Of a stretch of DNA of 64,000 nt, positions 12,101 to 21,426 are shown in pieces (position 1 is the first letter of the stretch; the number at the start of each line of letters is the position of its first letter). This DNA comes from Strigamia acuminata. Taxonomy: Eukaryota; Arthropoda; Chilopoda; Geophilomorpha; Linotaeniidae. Below the pieces are notes generated by a model. It did no database searches. It saw only the letters and a program-made list of their open reading frames with translations, and was not told the origin of the DNA. The DNA is taken from positions 372,001 through 436,000 of the forward strand of contig OX442322.1 in assembly GCA_949358305.1 (NCBI GenBank), in the 5' to 3' direction. The position numbers and the translations under genes are program-made.

Positions 12101-12830
12101 TCAACTGGTCAATAGCCACATCCACCAAAGGTCGCTTCGCATGCGGAATGGGTCGTGGGCGAAAGAACACTGGGCGCGTGCCCGGTTGAACATGCAAATC
12201 AACGGGAGGCCCCGTGTAAGTCCCAATGCCGGGCTGGAAAACAATTGCATAATTCTTATGAATGTACCTCGCAATTGACTCGGGAGACTGAGGCGGCGGA
12301 GGCAAATCCATGTTGGATGTTTGAAAAATGTTGGCATGATCAAAGTGCGGTGAAGTGCTGAAACTGTGATTCAAAGGCGAGGTTAAATGAAGTGAAGTTG
12401 ACAATGAAACCTCGCCCTCGTTATGAATTAGTGAATTAATGCACAATGCCTCGTCCACGGCATACGCCAAACCCGGGATTAACCCAAAACGTGCGATAGA
12501 GTCGCGTCCCATAATTGGTGGACCAGGGCTCCGAGTGACCACCACGGGCATCCGGTGAGTGGTGGCATGGACGGTGACCGAAACCAAAACTACACCCAAT
12601 AACTCAATCAACGCATGAGGGTAGGCGAATAAATTAATAGCGGCAGGGTACCGCCTTACCACCTGACCAGACTGTTGTTCAATGGTGGTCAAGACATCGG
12701 ATCCCACGACGGTGTACTCGGAGCCTGTGTCCAACTGAAAATGAATAAAAACATGGTTAATGTGAGCCTCAACCATGATGGGTGGGAGCAGGCACTTATC
12801 GCTCTTGAGATAGTATAGTGGGTAATCCAT
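9117..12830 (-). CDS. pol: Gypsy pol polyprotein (PR-RT-RNaseH-IN), 1237 aa
   Basis: The frame is uninterrupted over 1237 codons. Domain order: aspartic protease (DTGSEYT near residue 35); reverse transcriptase with VNTHRG and LPFG motifs and catalytic YQDD; RNase H (CDASPYGLGAVL, YTDHKPL); and integrase with the HHCC zinc module (HFHH...CNPC), DDE triad context (HADLAG, VTDNGPQFSS, SNGRAEKA) and a C-terminal chromo-like/basic tail ending at a polypurine tract. This is the replication polyprotein of a Ty3/gypsy retrotransposon, made from a genomic RNA. It is open despite the absence of gag and the 5' LTR, which suggests truncation was recent. The first Met at 12830 may not be the native start, because gypsy pol is usually made by readthrough or frameshift from gag. 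Confidence 0.93.
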   Translation of the reverse strand: MDYPLYYLKSDKCLLPPIMVEAHINHVFIHFQLDTGSEYTVVGSDVLTTIEQQSGQVVRRYPAAINLFAYPHALIELLGVVLVSVTVHATTHRMPVVVTRSPGPPIMGRDSIARFGLIPGLAYAVDEALCINSLIHNEGEVSLSTSLHLTSPLNHSFSTSPHFDHANIFQTSNMDLPPPPQSPESIARYIHKNYAIVFQPGIGTYTGPPVDLHVQPGTRPVFFRPRPIPHAKRPLVDVAIDQLISQGVFRPIQYSEWATPLVVVTKANGGLRLCGDYRATVNRFILPDPYPLPLVADLLAGLANAMYFTLLDLRQAYQQIPLTARSSLLVAVNTHRGLMAVTRLPFGTAPSSGIFQRIVDGIFRGLPGVLVYQDDILIATPTLESHFHTIVLVFDRLANKGLRVSRDKCQLVRTSVQYLGHLLTQHGIAPAMSKVQAVLDCPAPTTVTTLKSFLGMVVYYASYVPRMAHLSAPLYALLQREAEWVWGPTQQAAFQQLKKILASPEVLTYYDLQKPLLLICDASPYGLGAVLAHKMSDGSERPVAYASRTLSSAEQNYAQLDKEAAAIVFGLKKFHSHLAGTFVSIYTDHKPLLGILGPNKPIPNIISPRLLRWALLLSTYHYDLFHRPGTHLREADALSRLPLSDPDALGVESDAAYPADIRSLSTSHSTFISRERLVQATLADPLLQVLAAYIAASWPALRPVAVPSSYWQRRRVMSSAHRLLLVHDRVVLPQSLVPDLLQSLHFHHVGIVAMKRRARPFVWWPGMSRDIEQFVAQCNPCQQTRPLSPRAPLVPWPVPDGPWVRIHADLAGPLHSTMFLVVVDAFSAWIEVAAMRTTISAAIITVFRRLFATHGLPRVLVTDNGPQFSSSEMGEFTRANHITHLFSPPYSPQSNGRAEKAVRWTKEQLARASSTAWDLVIPRILLTQHATPSGVDGISPSVRLFNRQIADVWHQLVQTWVFPREPDPVGVALPSALRLRLGEPVWYRVFLAQAPKWARGSVVAVRGTLVYEIRTDAGNLIVRHLNHLRKFRGETPGPPASLAPAAAVPLIPQTPPAASALVQPSSPHFNPISDFAARANLLAERGTDSGSSSSSSSAFTSPHTSEGSAPMYSPAMFDPSPNTTSLNSPHQPLLSPLPLQPSSPSAIRSPPTTGNQPSASMEPVYRTATVSAHVADRQTPRPAYQLDPAVLTQRLVELQRSSQTPVAQARLPPAATPVRRSDRLKNQPKYLKDYVPK

Positions 12831-12900
12831 ACTTAACCTTTTCGCGGATTGGCGTCCGCGAAATCCGCATTTCGGGGGAGACTATTCTGCGGATTCCGGG

Positions 12901-13185
12901 TGGACCAAACTCTTCCGAAAAATGTCCGGGGTGGTGTTGGGAGTGTCGATAGACTGTTTTGTGTCAAGGTTGCCAATTTTCATGTAAGTATTGGAAGGTT
13001 CATTTCTGTGCATTCTCATATATTTTTTTTCACAGGAGCAATGAGGCGCGATAAAGGGGGATCAAGCGAGAGTGAAAAAGATAAACTCGTTTACGTCTCA
13101 AATGCGCGTTCGCGATGGAATACGAACTTGGAATCGACTCCAATACGCGTTCGCGTCGCATACGAACGCATTTACAACTCGTTTT
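12901..13185. other. Junction region between gypsy and foldback element
   Basis: No gene. The distal part (13060-13185) has short CGTTCGCG/CGTATTCG-like words (GCGTTCGCGATGG, GCGTTCGCGTCGC), similar in style to the foldback core, so the element border could lie farther left than 13186. Confidence 0.4.
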
Positions 13186-13189
13186 CGAC

Positions 13190-13440
13190 TTTGATTAAAA
13201 AGGAACAAATATGATTAAAAATCAACAAAAATATACAAAACTTGATAAGAAATGTATAAACATTGATTAGAAATCGACAAAAATCGACTGAAATCTGACA
13301 ATAATCGAATAAAATCGGACAATAATCAATTCAGAATGACAAATAACAATTACAATTGGTAAAAATTGACCAAAAATACAGAAAAATCGATTAAAAACCA
13401 GCAAAAACAAACAGAAAACGATTAAATCAATTAAAAATCA
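13190..13440. repeat. Left outer inverted terminal segment of foldback element
   Basis: A degenerate array of GATTAAAAATC(A/G)ACAAAAA words. Read in reverse complement it aligns with 24345-24545, including TTGTCATTCTGAATTGATTA. Confidence 0.8.
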
Positions 13441-14726
13441 ACAAATAACCAAAATTGCCCTCAACACACCCCAACAACCTTCCACCACTCAAATTACACC
13501 GGAAAAAAACAAATTCAAACCGAAAAATCAACAAAGAATGCCAAAAAAAATATTGCAAACAAAGAGATAAGATCAATTCTCGAGGCAAATTCTCACCACA
13601 AAACAACGCATCGCCGCCGACATCAACTTTTTAAATTTGAGAAACTCGCGTTTTCACGTGTACCGGTGCAGTACCGGGACCGCGGTACTTGTACTGCGGT
13701 ATACATTTAAGTGTACAGTGCACAACACTACTGTTTATTTTTAATGATCCAATAAATAAAATTTGAAACAAAGTTGAGTGGAATTGTACGTTTCTCGTAT
13801 ATTAAAGTTTTTATTTTGTTTGTTTCCACTTAATTTTTTTTGTTCCATACTAGAATGGCGATTTGATACTTTTGTAGCTCGAATTCACTTCGTAAACGTG
13901 GTCGGTTTTCATCACGCGTCAATGCGCTCGTGCAATAGTATAGGCGCGCATGGCTTGATGCGCACAAAACTTGCAAAACTTGCACGGAATTTGGTCAATT
14001 TTTGACAAATTTCAGCAGATTTTTGCCTATATTTGACAAATTTCCACTGATTTTTGACAATATTTGACCCAACAACTGCGCCACGTTCCAGGCGCCGGTT
14101 TAGGCATTTTAGACCCGTTTTAGACCGTTTTAGATGGCGAAAACGTTCTCTCCATCATTTTCTACCCCTGGGTGAGGTTTTCAGCGTTCATGATTGATGA
14201 AAAAGCTGTTTTCTAACTAGCTGTCCCATTGCTAGTTTTGGCGTCAGGTTTTAGCAACCTTCCGATCCGACTCTGTCGTCTGCACGACCTCCAAGACTGT
14301 TTTAGGGTTAATTTGAGTCAAATAATTCATTCTGGGGGTTGTTTTGGGTTTTTTACAAGTGTGTTTTTGTAGTTTTTATTGGTTTCAAACATTGTCAATT
14401 CTTTATACAAGTGTAACTTTCATTTCTCTGTATTTTGAGAACTTTGCATTGCAGCAAAGTTCATTTCTTGCCCCTTAATTATTGTGTAATTGTTGGTTTT
14501 CAAGCCCGTTTTTTAACAATAACTTTATTTGAAGTGCCTATTGTTTCAGGCACGTGCTTCCACGTGCCTTTTATTGTTGAGCAATTTCTTGGGCAGTTGC
14601 GCTCCTGTTGCTAGCATTGCCGCGCGTTCTCCGCGCGCGTACTCGCGCGTTTCGCATCACACACATTCGGGTTCAATGGCCTATCGCGGCGGCACATTGT
14701 GTGGCATAGCGCGGCACGTTGCAATT
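13441..14726. repeat. Left arm unit (short type) of foldback element
   Basis: This is the inverted equivalent of the right-arm units, and like unit R2 it lacks a 390-bp internal segment. Apparent small ORFs (13778-14005, 14529-14732) recur in the right units only because the DNA is repeated. It contains (T/A)TTTGACAAATTTC subrepeats (13990-14070). Confidence 0.85.
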
Positions 14727-14767
14727 ACGTGACGTGGCACGTTGCTGTTACGTGACGCGATAGCCAG

Positions 14768-14775
14768 TATTTAAG
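14768..14775 (+). promoter_or_regulatory. Putative inward-facing TATA-like box, left arm
   Basis: TATTTAAG follows two TTACGTGACG (CRE/bZIP-like) words at about 14725-14758 and points into the palindromic core. An exact mirror copy is present in the right arm. Promoter function is inferred from word content only. Confidence 0.3.
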
Positions 14776-14924
14776 CAGGGGATTCCATCATCGTTTACAC
14801 AAATGCGCATTGCAACGTGGAGGCGCATTCGAGTCCTTTTCCCAAGCGTTGAAAAAGGACAAAACTCGTATTCGATTCGAAAGCGAATCGAATACGATTT
14901 TTGTCCTTTTTCAACGCAAAATTG

Positions 14925-15235
14925 TATTCGACTCGTTTTCGAGTCGAATACGAGTTTTGCCCTTCTTCAACGCGAAATCGTATTCGACTCGTTTTCGAGT
15001 CGAATACGAGTTTTGCCCTTCTTCAACGCGAAATCGTATTCGACTCGTTTTCGAGTCGAATACGAGTTTTGCCCTTCTTCAACGCGAAATCGTATTCGAC
15101 TCGTTTTCGAGTCGAATACGAGTTTTGCCCTTCTTCAACGCGAAATCGTATTCGACTCGTTTTCGAGTCGAATACGAGTTTTGCCCTTCTTCAACGCGAA
15201 ATCGTATTCGACTCGTTTTCGAGTCGAATACGAGA
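14925..15235. repeat. 56-bp tandem repeat, six copies (left)
   Basis: Units start at 14925, 14981, 15037, 15093, 15149 and 15205. Each contains the palindrome TATTCGACTCG-TTTT-CGAGTCGAATA followed by a spacer with TTTTGCCCTTCTTCAACGCG. Copies are virtually identical. Confidence 0.95.
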
Positions 15236-15339
15236 TAGTCGATGACCCGTTCCCGGACTTTGACTCGTACGACTCGTATTCGAGATGTATTCGAGATGTA
15301 TTCGAATCGTATTCGAGTCGTATTCGAGATGGTCGATGA

Positions 15340-15690
15340 TTTCCACTCGCTCGTATACGCGTTGTATACGAGCTCGTATTTTGATCGTAATCGTAAACGA
15401 ATCGTTTACAAGTCGTATACAAGTTGTATACGACGTGTATACACCTCGTATACGAACGAAGTTTGTGAAAACACAATTTCCAAATAAGACGTATGTGACT
15501 ACTATGTGTTTTCATGTCGTAGTAAGTATCCGGTGGATTTTCCAAACTTCGTTCGTATACGAGGTGTATACACGTCGTATACAACTTGTATACGACTTGT
15601 AAACGATTCGTTTACGATTACGATCAAAATACGAGCTCGTATACAACGCGTATACGAGCGAGTGGAAATCATCGACCATCTCGAATACGA
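15340..15690. repeat. Hairpin unit 1 of foldback centre
   Basis: About 130-bp arms (GTATACGAGCTCGTATTTTG, CGTTCGTATACGAGGTGTA) surround a unique spacer of about 85 bp beginning TGAAAACACAATTTCC. The same hairpin recurs at 15705-16055 with the spacer in the same orientation. Confidence 0.85.
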
Positions 15691-15704
15691 CTCGAATTCG
15701 ATTC

Positions 15705-16055
15705 GTATTCGACTCGTATACGCGTTGTATACGAGCTCGTATTTTGATCGTAATCGTAAACGAAACGTTTACAAGTCGTATACAAGTTGTATACGACGTG
15801 TATACACCTCGTATACGAACGAAGTTTGTGAAAACACAATTTCCAAATAAGACGTATGTGACTACTATGTGTTTTCATGTCGTAGTAAGTATCCGGTGGA
15901 TTTTCCAAACTTCGTTCGTATACGAGGTGTATACACGTCGTATACAACTTGTATACGACTTGTAAACGATTCGTTTACGATTACGATCAAAATACGAGCT
16001 CGTATACAACGCGTATACGAGCGAGTGGAAATCATCGACCATCTCGAATACGACT
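15705..16055. repeat. Hairpin unit 2 of foldback centre
   Basis: This is a direct duplicate of the 15340-15690 hairpin, displaced by about 365 bp, with the same TGAAAACACAATTTCC spacer. It differs by small substitutions such as AAACGTTT for AATCGTTT. Confidence 0.85.
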
Positions 16056-16132
16056 CGAATACGATTCGAATACATCTCGAATACATCTCGAATACGAGTC
16101 GTACGAGTCAAAGTCCGGGAACGGGTCATCGA

Positions 16133-16580
16133 CTATCTCGTATTCGACTCGAAAACGAGTCGAATACGATTTCGCGTTGAAGAAGGGCAAAACTCGTATT
16201 CGACTCGAAAACGAGTCGAATACGATTTCGCGTTGAAGAAGGGCAAAACTCGTATTCGACTCGAAAACGAGTCGAATACGATTTCGCGTTGAAGAAGGGC
16301 AAAACTCGTATTCGACTCGAAAACGAGTCGAATACGATTTCGCGTTGAAGAAGGGCAAAACTCGTATTCGACTCGAAAACGAGTCGAATACAATTTCGCG
16401 TTGAAGAAGGGCAAAACTCGTATTCGACTCGAAAACGAGTCGAATACGATTTCGCGTTGAAGAAGGGCAAAACTCGTATTCGACTCGAAAACGAGTCGAA
16501 TACGATTTCGCGTTGAAGAAGGGCAAAACTCGTATTCGACTCGAAAACGAGTCGAATACAATTTTGCGTTGAAAAAGGAC
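16133..16580. repeat. 56-bp tandem repeat, eight copies (right)
   Basis: Inverted counterpart of the left array with two more units. One unit carries CAATTT in place of CGATTT (near 16388). Confidence 0.92.
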
Positions 16581-16707
16581 AAAAATCGTATTCGATTCGC
16601 TTTCGAATCGAATACGAGTTTTGTCCTTTTTCAACGCTTGGGAAAAGGACTCGAATGCGCCTCCACGTTGCAATGCGCATTTGTGTAAACGATGATGGAA
16701 TCCCCTG

Positions 16708-16715
16708 CTTAAATA
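16708..16715 (-). promoter_or_regulatory. Putative inward-facing TATA-like box, right arm
   Basis: CTTAAATA is the exact mirror image of the left-arm TATTTAAG and is likewise preceded on its own strand by two TTACGTGACG words. Promoter function is hypothetical. Confidence 0.3.
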
Positions 16716-16756
16716 CTGGCTATCGCGTCACGTAACAGCAACGTGCCACGTCACGT

Positions 16757-18444
16757 AATTGCAACGTGCCGCGCTATGCCACACAATGTGCCGCCGCGAT
16801 AGGCCATTGAACCCGAATGTGTGTGATGCGAAACGCGCGAGTACGCGCGCGGAGAACGCGCGGCAATGCTAGCAACAGGAGCGCAACTGCCCAAGAAATT
16901 GCTCAACAATAAAAGGCACGTGGAAGCACGTGCCTGAAACAATAGGCACTTCAAATAAAGTTATTGTTAAAAAACGGGCTTGAAAACCAACAATTACACA
17001 ATAATTAAGGGGCAAGAAATGAACTTTGCTGCAATGCAAAGTTCTCAAAATACAGAGAAATGAAAGTTACACTTGTATAAAGAATTGACAATGTTTGAAA
17101 CCAATAAAAACTACAAAAACACACTTGTAAAAAACCCAAAACAACCCCCAGAATGAATTATTTGACTCAAATTAACCCTAAAACAGTCTTGGAGGTCGTG
17201 CAGACGACAGAGTCGGATCGGAAGGTTGCTAAAACCTGACGCCAAAACTAGCAATGGGACAGCTAGTTAGAAAACAGCTTTTTCATCAATCATGAACGCT
17301 GAAAACCTCACCCAGGGGTAGAAAATGATGGAGAGAACGTTTTCGCCATCTAAAACGGTCTAAAACGGGTCTAAAATGCCTAAACCGGCGCCTGGAACGT
17401 GGCGCAGTTGTTGGGTCAAATATTGTCAAAAATCAGTGGAAATTTGTCAAATACTGGCAAAAATCTGCTGAAATTTGTCAAAAATTGCCAAATTTTGGCG
17501 CAAGTTACGTGAGGTTTGCGCGCATCCAACTATGACGAAAAATCCATGCGTGTGCACGCGCGATTTACTGGCGCGTTGGAAGCGTTAAAATAAATTTTTC
17601 CAATATCTAACACAATTTGCACCGAATTATGGCAATTTTTGACAAATTTACATGGATTTTTGCCAGTATTTGACAAATTTCCACGGATTTTTGACAATAT
17701 TTGACAAATTCCAGACAAATTTCAGACAAATTTCAATTAATTTTAGAAATTTTATGAGAAATTTCAGCAAATGTTTGAGGATTGAGGAAATCTTCTGAAA
17801 TTTGTCAAATATAGGCAAAAAATCTTCTGAAATTTGTCAAATACAGGCAAAAATCTGCTGAAATTTGTCAAAAATTGCCCAAATTCCGTGCAAGTTTTGC
17901 AAGTTTTGCGCGCATCAAATCGTATGCGCGCCTATACTATTGCACGAGCGCATTGACGCGTGATGAACACCGACCACGTTTACGAAGTGAATTCGAGCTA
18001 CAAAAGTATCGAGTCGCCATTCTATGATGGAAAAAAAAATTAAGTGTAAACAAACAAAATAAAAACTTTAATATACAAGAAACGTACAATTCCACTCAAC
18101 TTTGTTTCAAATTTTATTTATTGGATTATTGAAAATAAACAGTAGTGTTGTGCACTGTACGCTTAAGTGTATACCGGCGATGCGTTGTTTTGTGGTGGGG
18201 ATTTGCCTCGATAATTGATCTTTTCTCTTTGTTTGCAATATTTTTTTGGCCTTTTTTGTTGATTTTTCGGTTTGAAATTGTTTTTTTCCGGTGTAATTTA
18301 AGTGGTGGAAGGTTGTTGGCGTGTGTTGAGGGTAATTTTGGCGGTTTTTGGGTCGGGATTAGTGTTTTCTGCGATTTTTTTTCGGTATTTGGGGTTTGAT
18401 GCAGCGGATAGCGCATGCGAATCGCCGTCGACCGTAGCATTAGC
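16757..18444. repeat. Right arm unit R1 (long type, 1688 bp)
   Basis: The unit starts at AATTGCAACGTGCCGCGC and ends before the next occurrence at 18445. It contains a 390-bp segment flanked by two copies of a roughly 45-bp word with GGCAAAAATCTGCTGAAATT (near 17455 and 17840), which is absent from R2 and the left arm. Small ORFs (17530-17718, 18126-18452) repeat with the unit and are not considered genes. Confidence 0.9.
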
Positions 18445-19740
18445 AATTGCAACGTGCCGCGCTATGCCACACAATGTGCCGCCGCGATAGGCCATCGAAT
18501 CCGAATGTGTGTGATGCGAAACGCGAGTACGCGCGCGGAGAACGCGCGGCAATGCTAGCAACAGGAGCGCAACTGCCCAAGAAATTGCTCAACAATAAAA
18601 GGCACGTGGAAGCACGTGCCTGAAACAATAGGCACTTCAAATAAAGTTATTGTTAAAAAACGGGCTTGAAAACCAACAATTACACAATAATTAAGGGGCA
18701 AGAAATGAACTTTGCTGCAATGCAAAGTTCTCAAAATACAGAGAAATGAAAGTTACACTTGTATAAAGAATTGACAATGTTTGAAACCAATAAAAACTAC
18801 AAAAACACACTTGTAAAAAACCCAAAACAACCCCCAGAATGAATTATTTGACTCAAATTAACCCTAAAACAGTCTTGGAGGTCGTGCAGACGACAGAGTC
18901 GGATCGGAAGGTTGCTAAAACCTGACGCCAAAACTAGCAATGGGACAGCTAGTTAGAAAACAGCTTTTTCATCAATCATGAACGCTGAAAACCTCACCCA
19001 GGGGTAGAAAATGATGGAGAGAACGTTTTCGCCATCTAAAACGGTCTAAAACGGGTCTAAAATGCCTAAACCGGCGCCTGGAACGTGGCGCAGTTGTTGG
19101 GTCAAATATTGTCAAAAATCAGTGGAAATTTGTCAAATATAGGCAAAAATCTGCTGAAATTTGTCAAAAATTGACCAAATTCCGTGCAAGTTTTGCAAGT
19201 TTTGTGCGCATCAAGCCATGCGCGCCTATACTATTGCACGAGCGCATTGACGCGTGATGAAAACCGACCACGTTTACGAAGTGAATTCGAGCTACAAAAG
19301 TATCAAATCGCCATTCTAGTATGGAACAAAAAAAATTAAGTGTAAACAAACAAAATAAAAACTTTAATATACAAGAAACGTACAATTCCACTCAACTTTG
19401 TTTCAAATTTTATTTATTGGATTATTGAAAATAAACAGTAGTGTTGTGCACTGTACGCTTAAGTGTATACCGGCGATGCGTTGTTTTGTGGTGGGGATTT
19501 GCCTCGATAATTGATCTTTTCTCTTTGTTTGCAATATTTTTTTGGCCTTTTTTGTTGATTTTTCGGTTTGAAATTGTTTTTTTCCGGTGTAATTTAAGTG
19601 GTGGAAGGTTGTTGGCGTGTGTTGAGGGTAATTTTGGCGGTTTTTGGGTCGGGATTAGTGTTTTCTGCGATTTTTTTTCGGTATTTGGGGTTTGATGCAG
19701 CGGATAGCGCATGCGAATCGCCGTCGACCGTAGCATTAGC
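18445..19740. repeat. Right arm unit R2 (short type, 1296 bp)
   Basis: Same start word as R1. It lacks the 390-bp segment, and a single GGCAAAAATCTGCTGAAATT remains, as expected if it arose by recombination between the flanking direct repeats. Confidence 0.9.
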
Positions 19741-21426
19741 AATTGCAACGTGCCGCGCTATGCCACACAATGTGCCGCCGCGATAGGCCATCGAATCCGA
19801 ATGTGTGTGATGCGAAACGCGAGTACGCGCGCGGAGAACGCGCGGCAATGCTAGCAACAGGAGCGCAACTGCCCAAGAAATTGCTCAACAATAAAAGGCA
19901 CGTGGAAGCACGTGCCTGAAACAATAGGCACTTCAAATAAAGTTATTGTTAAAAAACGGGCTTGAAAACCAACAATTACACAATAATTAAGGGGCAAGAA
20001 ATGAACTTTGCTGCAATGCAAAGTTCTCAAAATACAGAGAAATGAAAGTTACACTTGTATAAAGAATTGACAATGTTTGAAACCAATAAAAACTACAAAA
20101 ACACACTTGTAAAAAACCCAAAACAACCCCCAGAATGAATTATTTGACTCAAATTAACCCTAAAACAGTCTTGGAGGTCGTGCAGACGACAGAGTCGGAT
20201 CGGAAGGTTGCTAAAACCTGACGCCAAAACTAGCAATGGGACAGCTAGTTAGAAAACAGCTTTTTCATCAATCATGAACGCTGAAAACCTCACCCAGGGG
20301 TAGAAAATGATGGAGAGAACGTTTTCGCCATCTAAAACGGTCTAAAACGGGTCTAAAATGCCTAAACCGGCGCCTGGAACGTGGCGCAGTTGTTGGGTCA
20401 AATATTGTCAAAAATCAGTGGAAATTTGTCAAATACTGGCAAAAATCTGCTGAAATTTGTCAAAAATTGCCAAATTTTGGCGCAAGTTACGTGAGGTTTG
20501 CGCGCATCCAACTATGACGAAAAATCCATGCGTGTGCACGCGCGATTTACTGGCGCGTTGGAAGCGTTAAAATAAATTTTTCCAATATCTAACACAATTT
20601 GCACCGAATTATGGCAATTTTTGACAAATTTACATGGATTTTTGCCAGTATTTGACAAATTTCCACGGATTTTTGACAATATTTGACAAATTCCAGACAA
20701 ATTTCAGACAAATTTCAATTAATTTTAGAAATTTTATGAGAAATTTCAGCAAATGTTTGAGGATTGAGGAAATCTTCTGAAATTTGTCAAATATAGGCAA
20801 AAAATCTTCTGAAATTTGTCAAATACAGGCAAAAATCTGCTGAAATTTGTCAAAAATTGCCCAAATTCCGTGCAAGTTTTGCAAGTTTTGCGCGCATCAA
20901 ATCGTATGCGCGCCTATACTATTGCACGAGCGCATTGACGCGTGATGAACACCGACCACGTTTACGAAGTGAATTCGAGCTACAAAAGTATCGAGTCGCC
21001 ATTCTATGATGGAAAAAAAAATTAAGTGTAAACAAACAAAATAAAAACTTTAATATACAAGAAACGTACAATTCCACTCAACTTTGTTTCAAATTTTATT
21101 TATTGGATTATTGAAAATAAACAGTAGTGTTGTGCACTGTACGCTTAAGTGTATACCGGCGATGCGTTGTTTTGTGGTGGGGATTTGCCTCGATAATTGA
21201 TCTTTTCTCTTTGTTTGCAATATTTTTTTGGCCTTTTTTGTTGATTTTTCGGTTTGAAATTGTTTTTTTCCGGTGTAATTTAAGTGGTGGAAGGTTGTTG
21301 GCGTGTGTTGAGGGTAATTTTGGCGGTTTTTGGGTCGGGATTAGTGTTTTCTGCGATTTTTTTTCGGTATTTGGGGTTTGATGCAGCGGATAGCGCATGC
21401 GAATCGCCGTCGACCGTAGCATTAGC
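19741..21426. repeat. Right arm unit R3 (long type, 1686 bp)
   Basis: Near-identical to R1, including the 390-bp segment. The translated shadow frames are the same residue for residue, implying very recent amplification or concerted evolution. Confidence 0.9.

Larger units (their letters stand above)
8777..12900 (-). mobile_element. 5'-truncated Ty3/gypsy LTR retrotransposon
   Basis: The element comprises the 3' LTR (8777-9105), polypurine tract, a complete pol frame and a few decayed codons upstream of pol (PPKCGFRGRQ, recalling the Cys-containing end of some gypsy gag proteins) before an in-frame TAG. The gag body and 5' LTR are missing, and sequence unrelated to gypsy begins at about 12900-13030. 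It lies immediately beside the giant foldback element, whose insertion or rearrangement may have removed the 5' half. Confidence 0.85.
14803..16680. repeat. Palindromic core of foldback element
   Basis: The core is bounded on both sides by the same GCGCATTGCAACGTGGAGGC sequence in opposite orientation. It contains 56-bp tandem repeats (six on the left, eight on the right) and two directly repeated hairpin units in the centre. The local symmetry axis is at 15685.5, shifted by 56 bp from the arm axis because the right side has two extra 56-bp units. Six-frame open reading across the region is a by-product of the TCGTATTCGACTCG-type composition. Confidence 0.9.

Noticed and set aside
10103-12361. 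Plus- and minus-strand ORFs overlapping gypsy pol
   Set aside because: Shadow frames of the 1237-codon pol; no independent domains.
12849-13214. 121-codon plus-strand ORF beside gypsy
   Set aside because: It spans the decayed gypsy 5' junction and unrelated DNA; composition is non-protein-like and it has no domain.
14925-15235. CRISPR-like array (regular repeats with 56-bp period)
   Set aside because: There are no unique spacers; the whole 56-bp unit is repeated, the repeat is itself palindromic, and the setting is eukaryotic.
14803-16680. Open frames of 80-213 codons on both strands in the palindromic core
   Set aside because: All arise from the 56-bp TCGTATTCGACTCG-type repeats, which lack stop codons in most frames. 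The peptides are low-complexity (SFSSRIR..., FESNTSFALLQ...) and mirrored on both strands.
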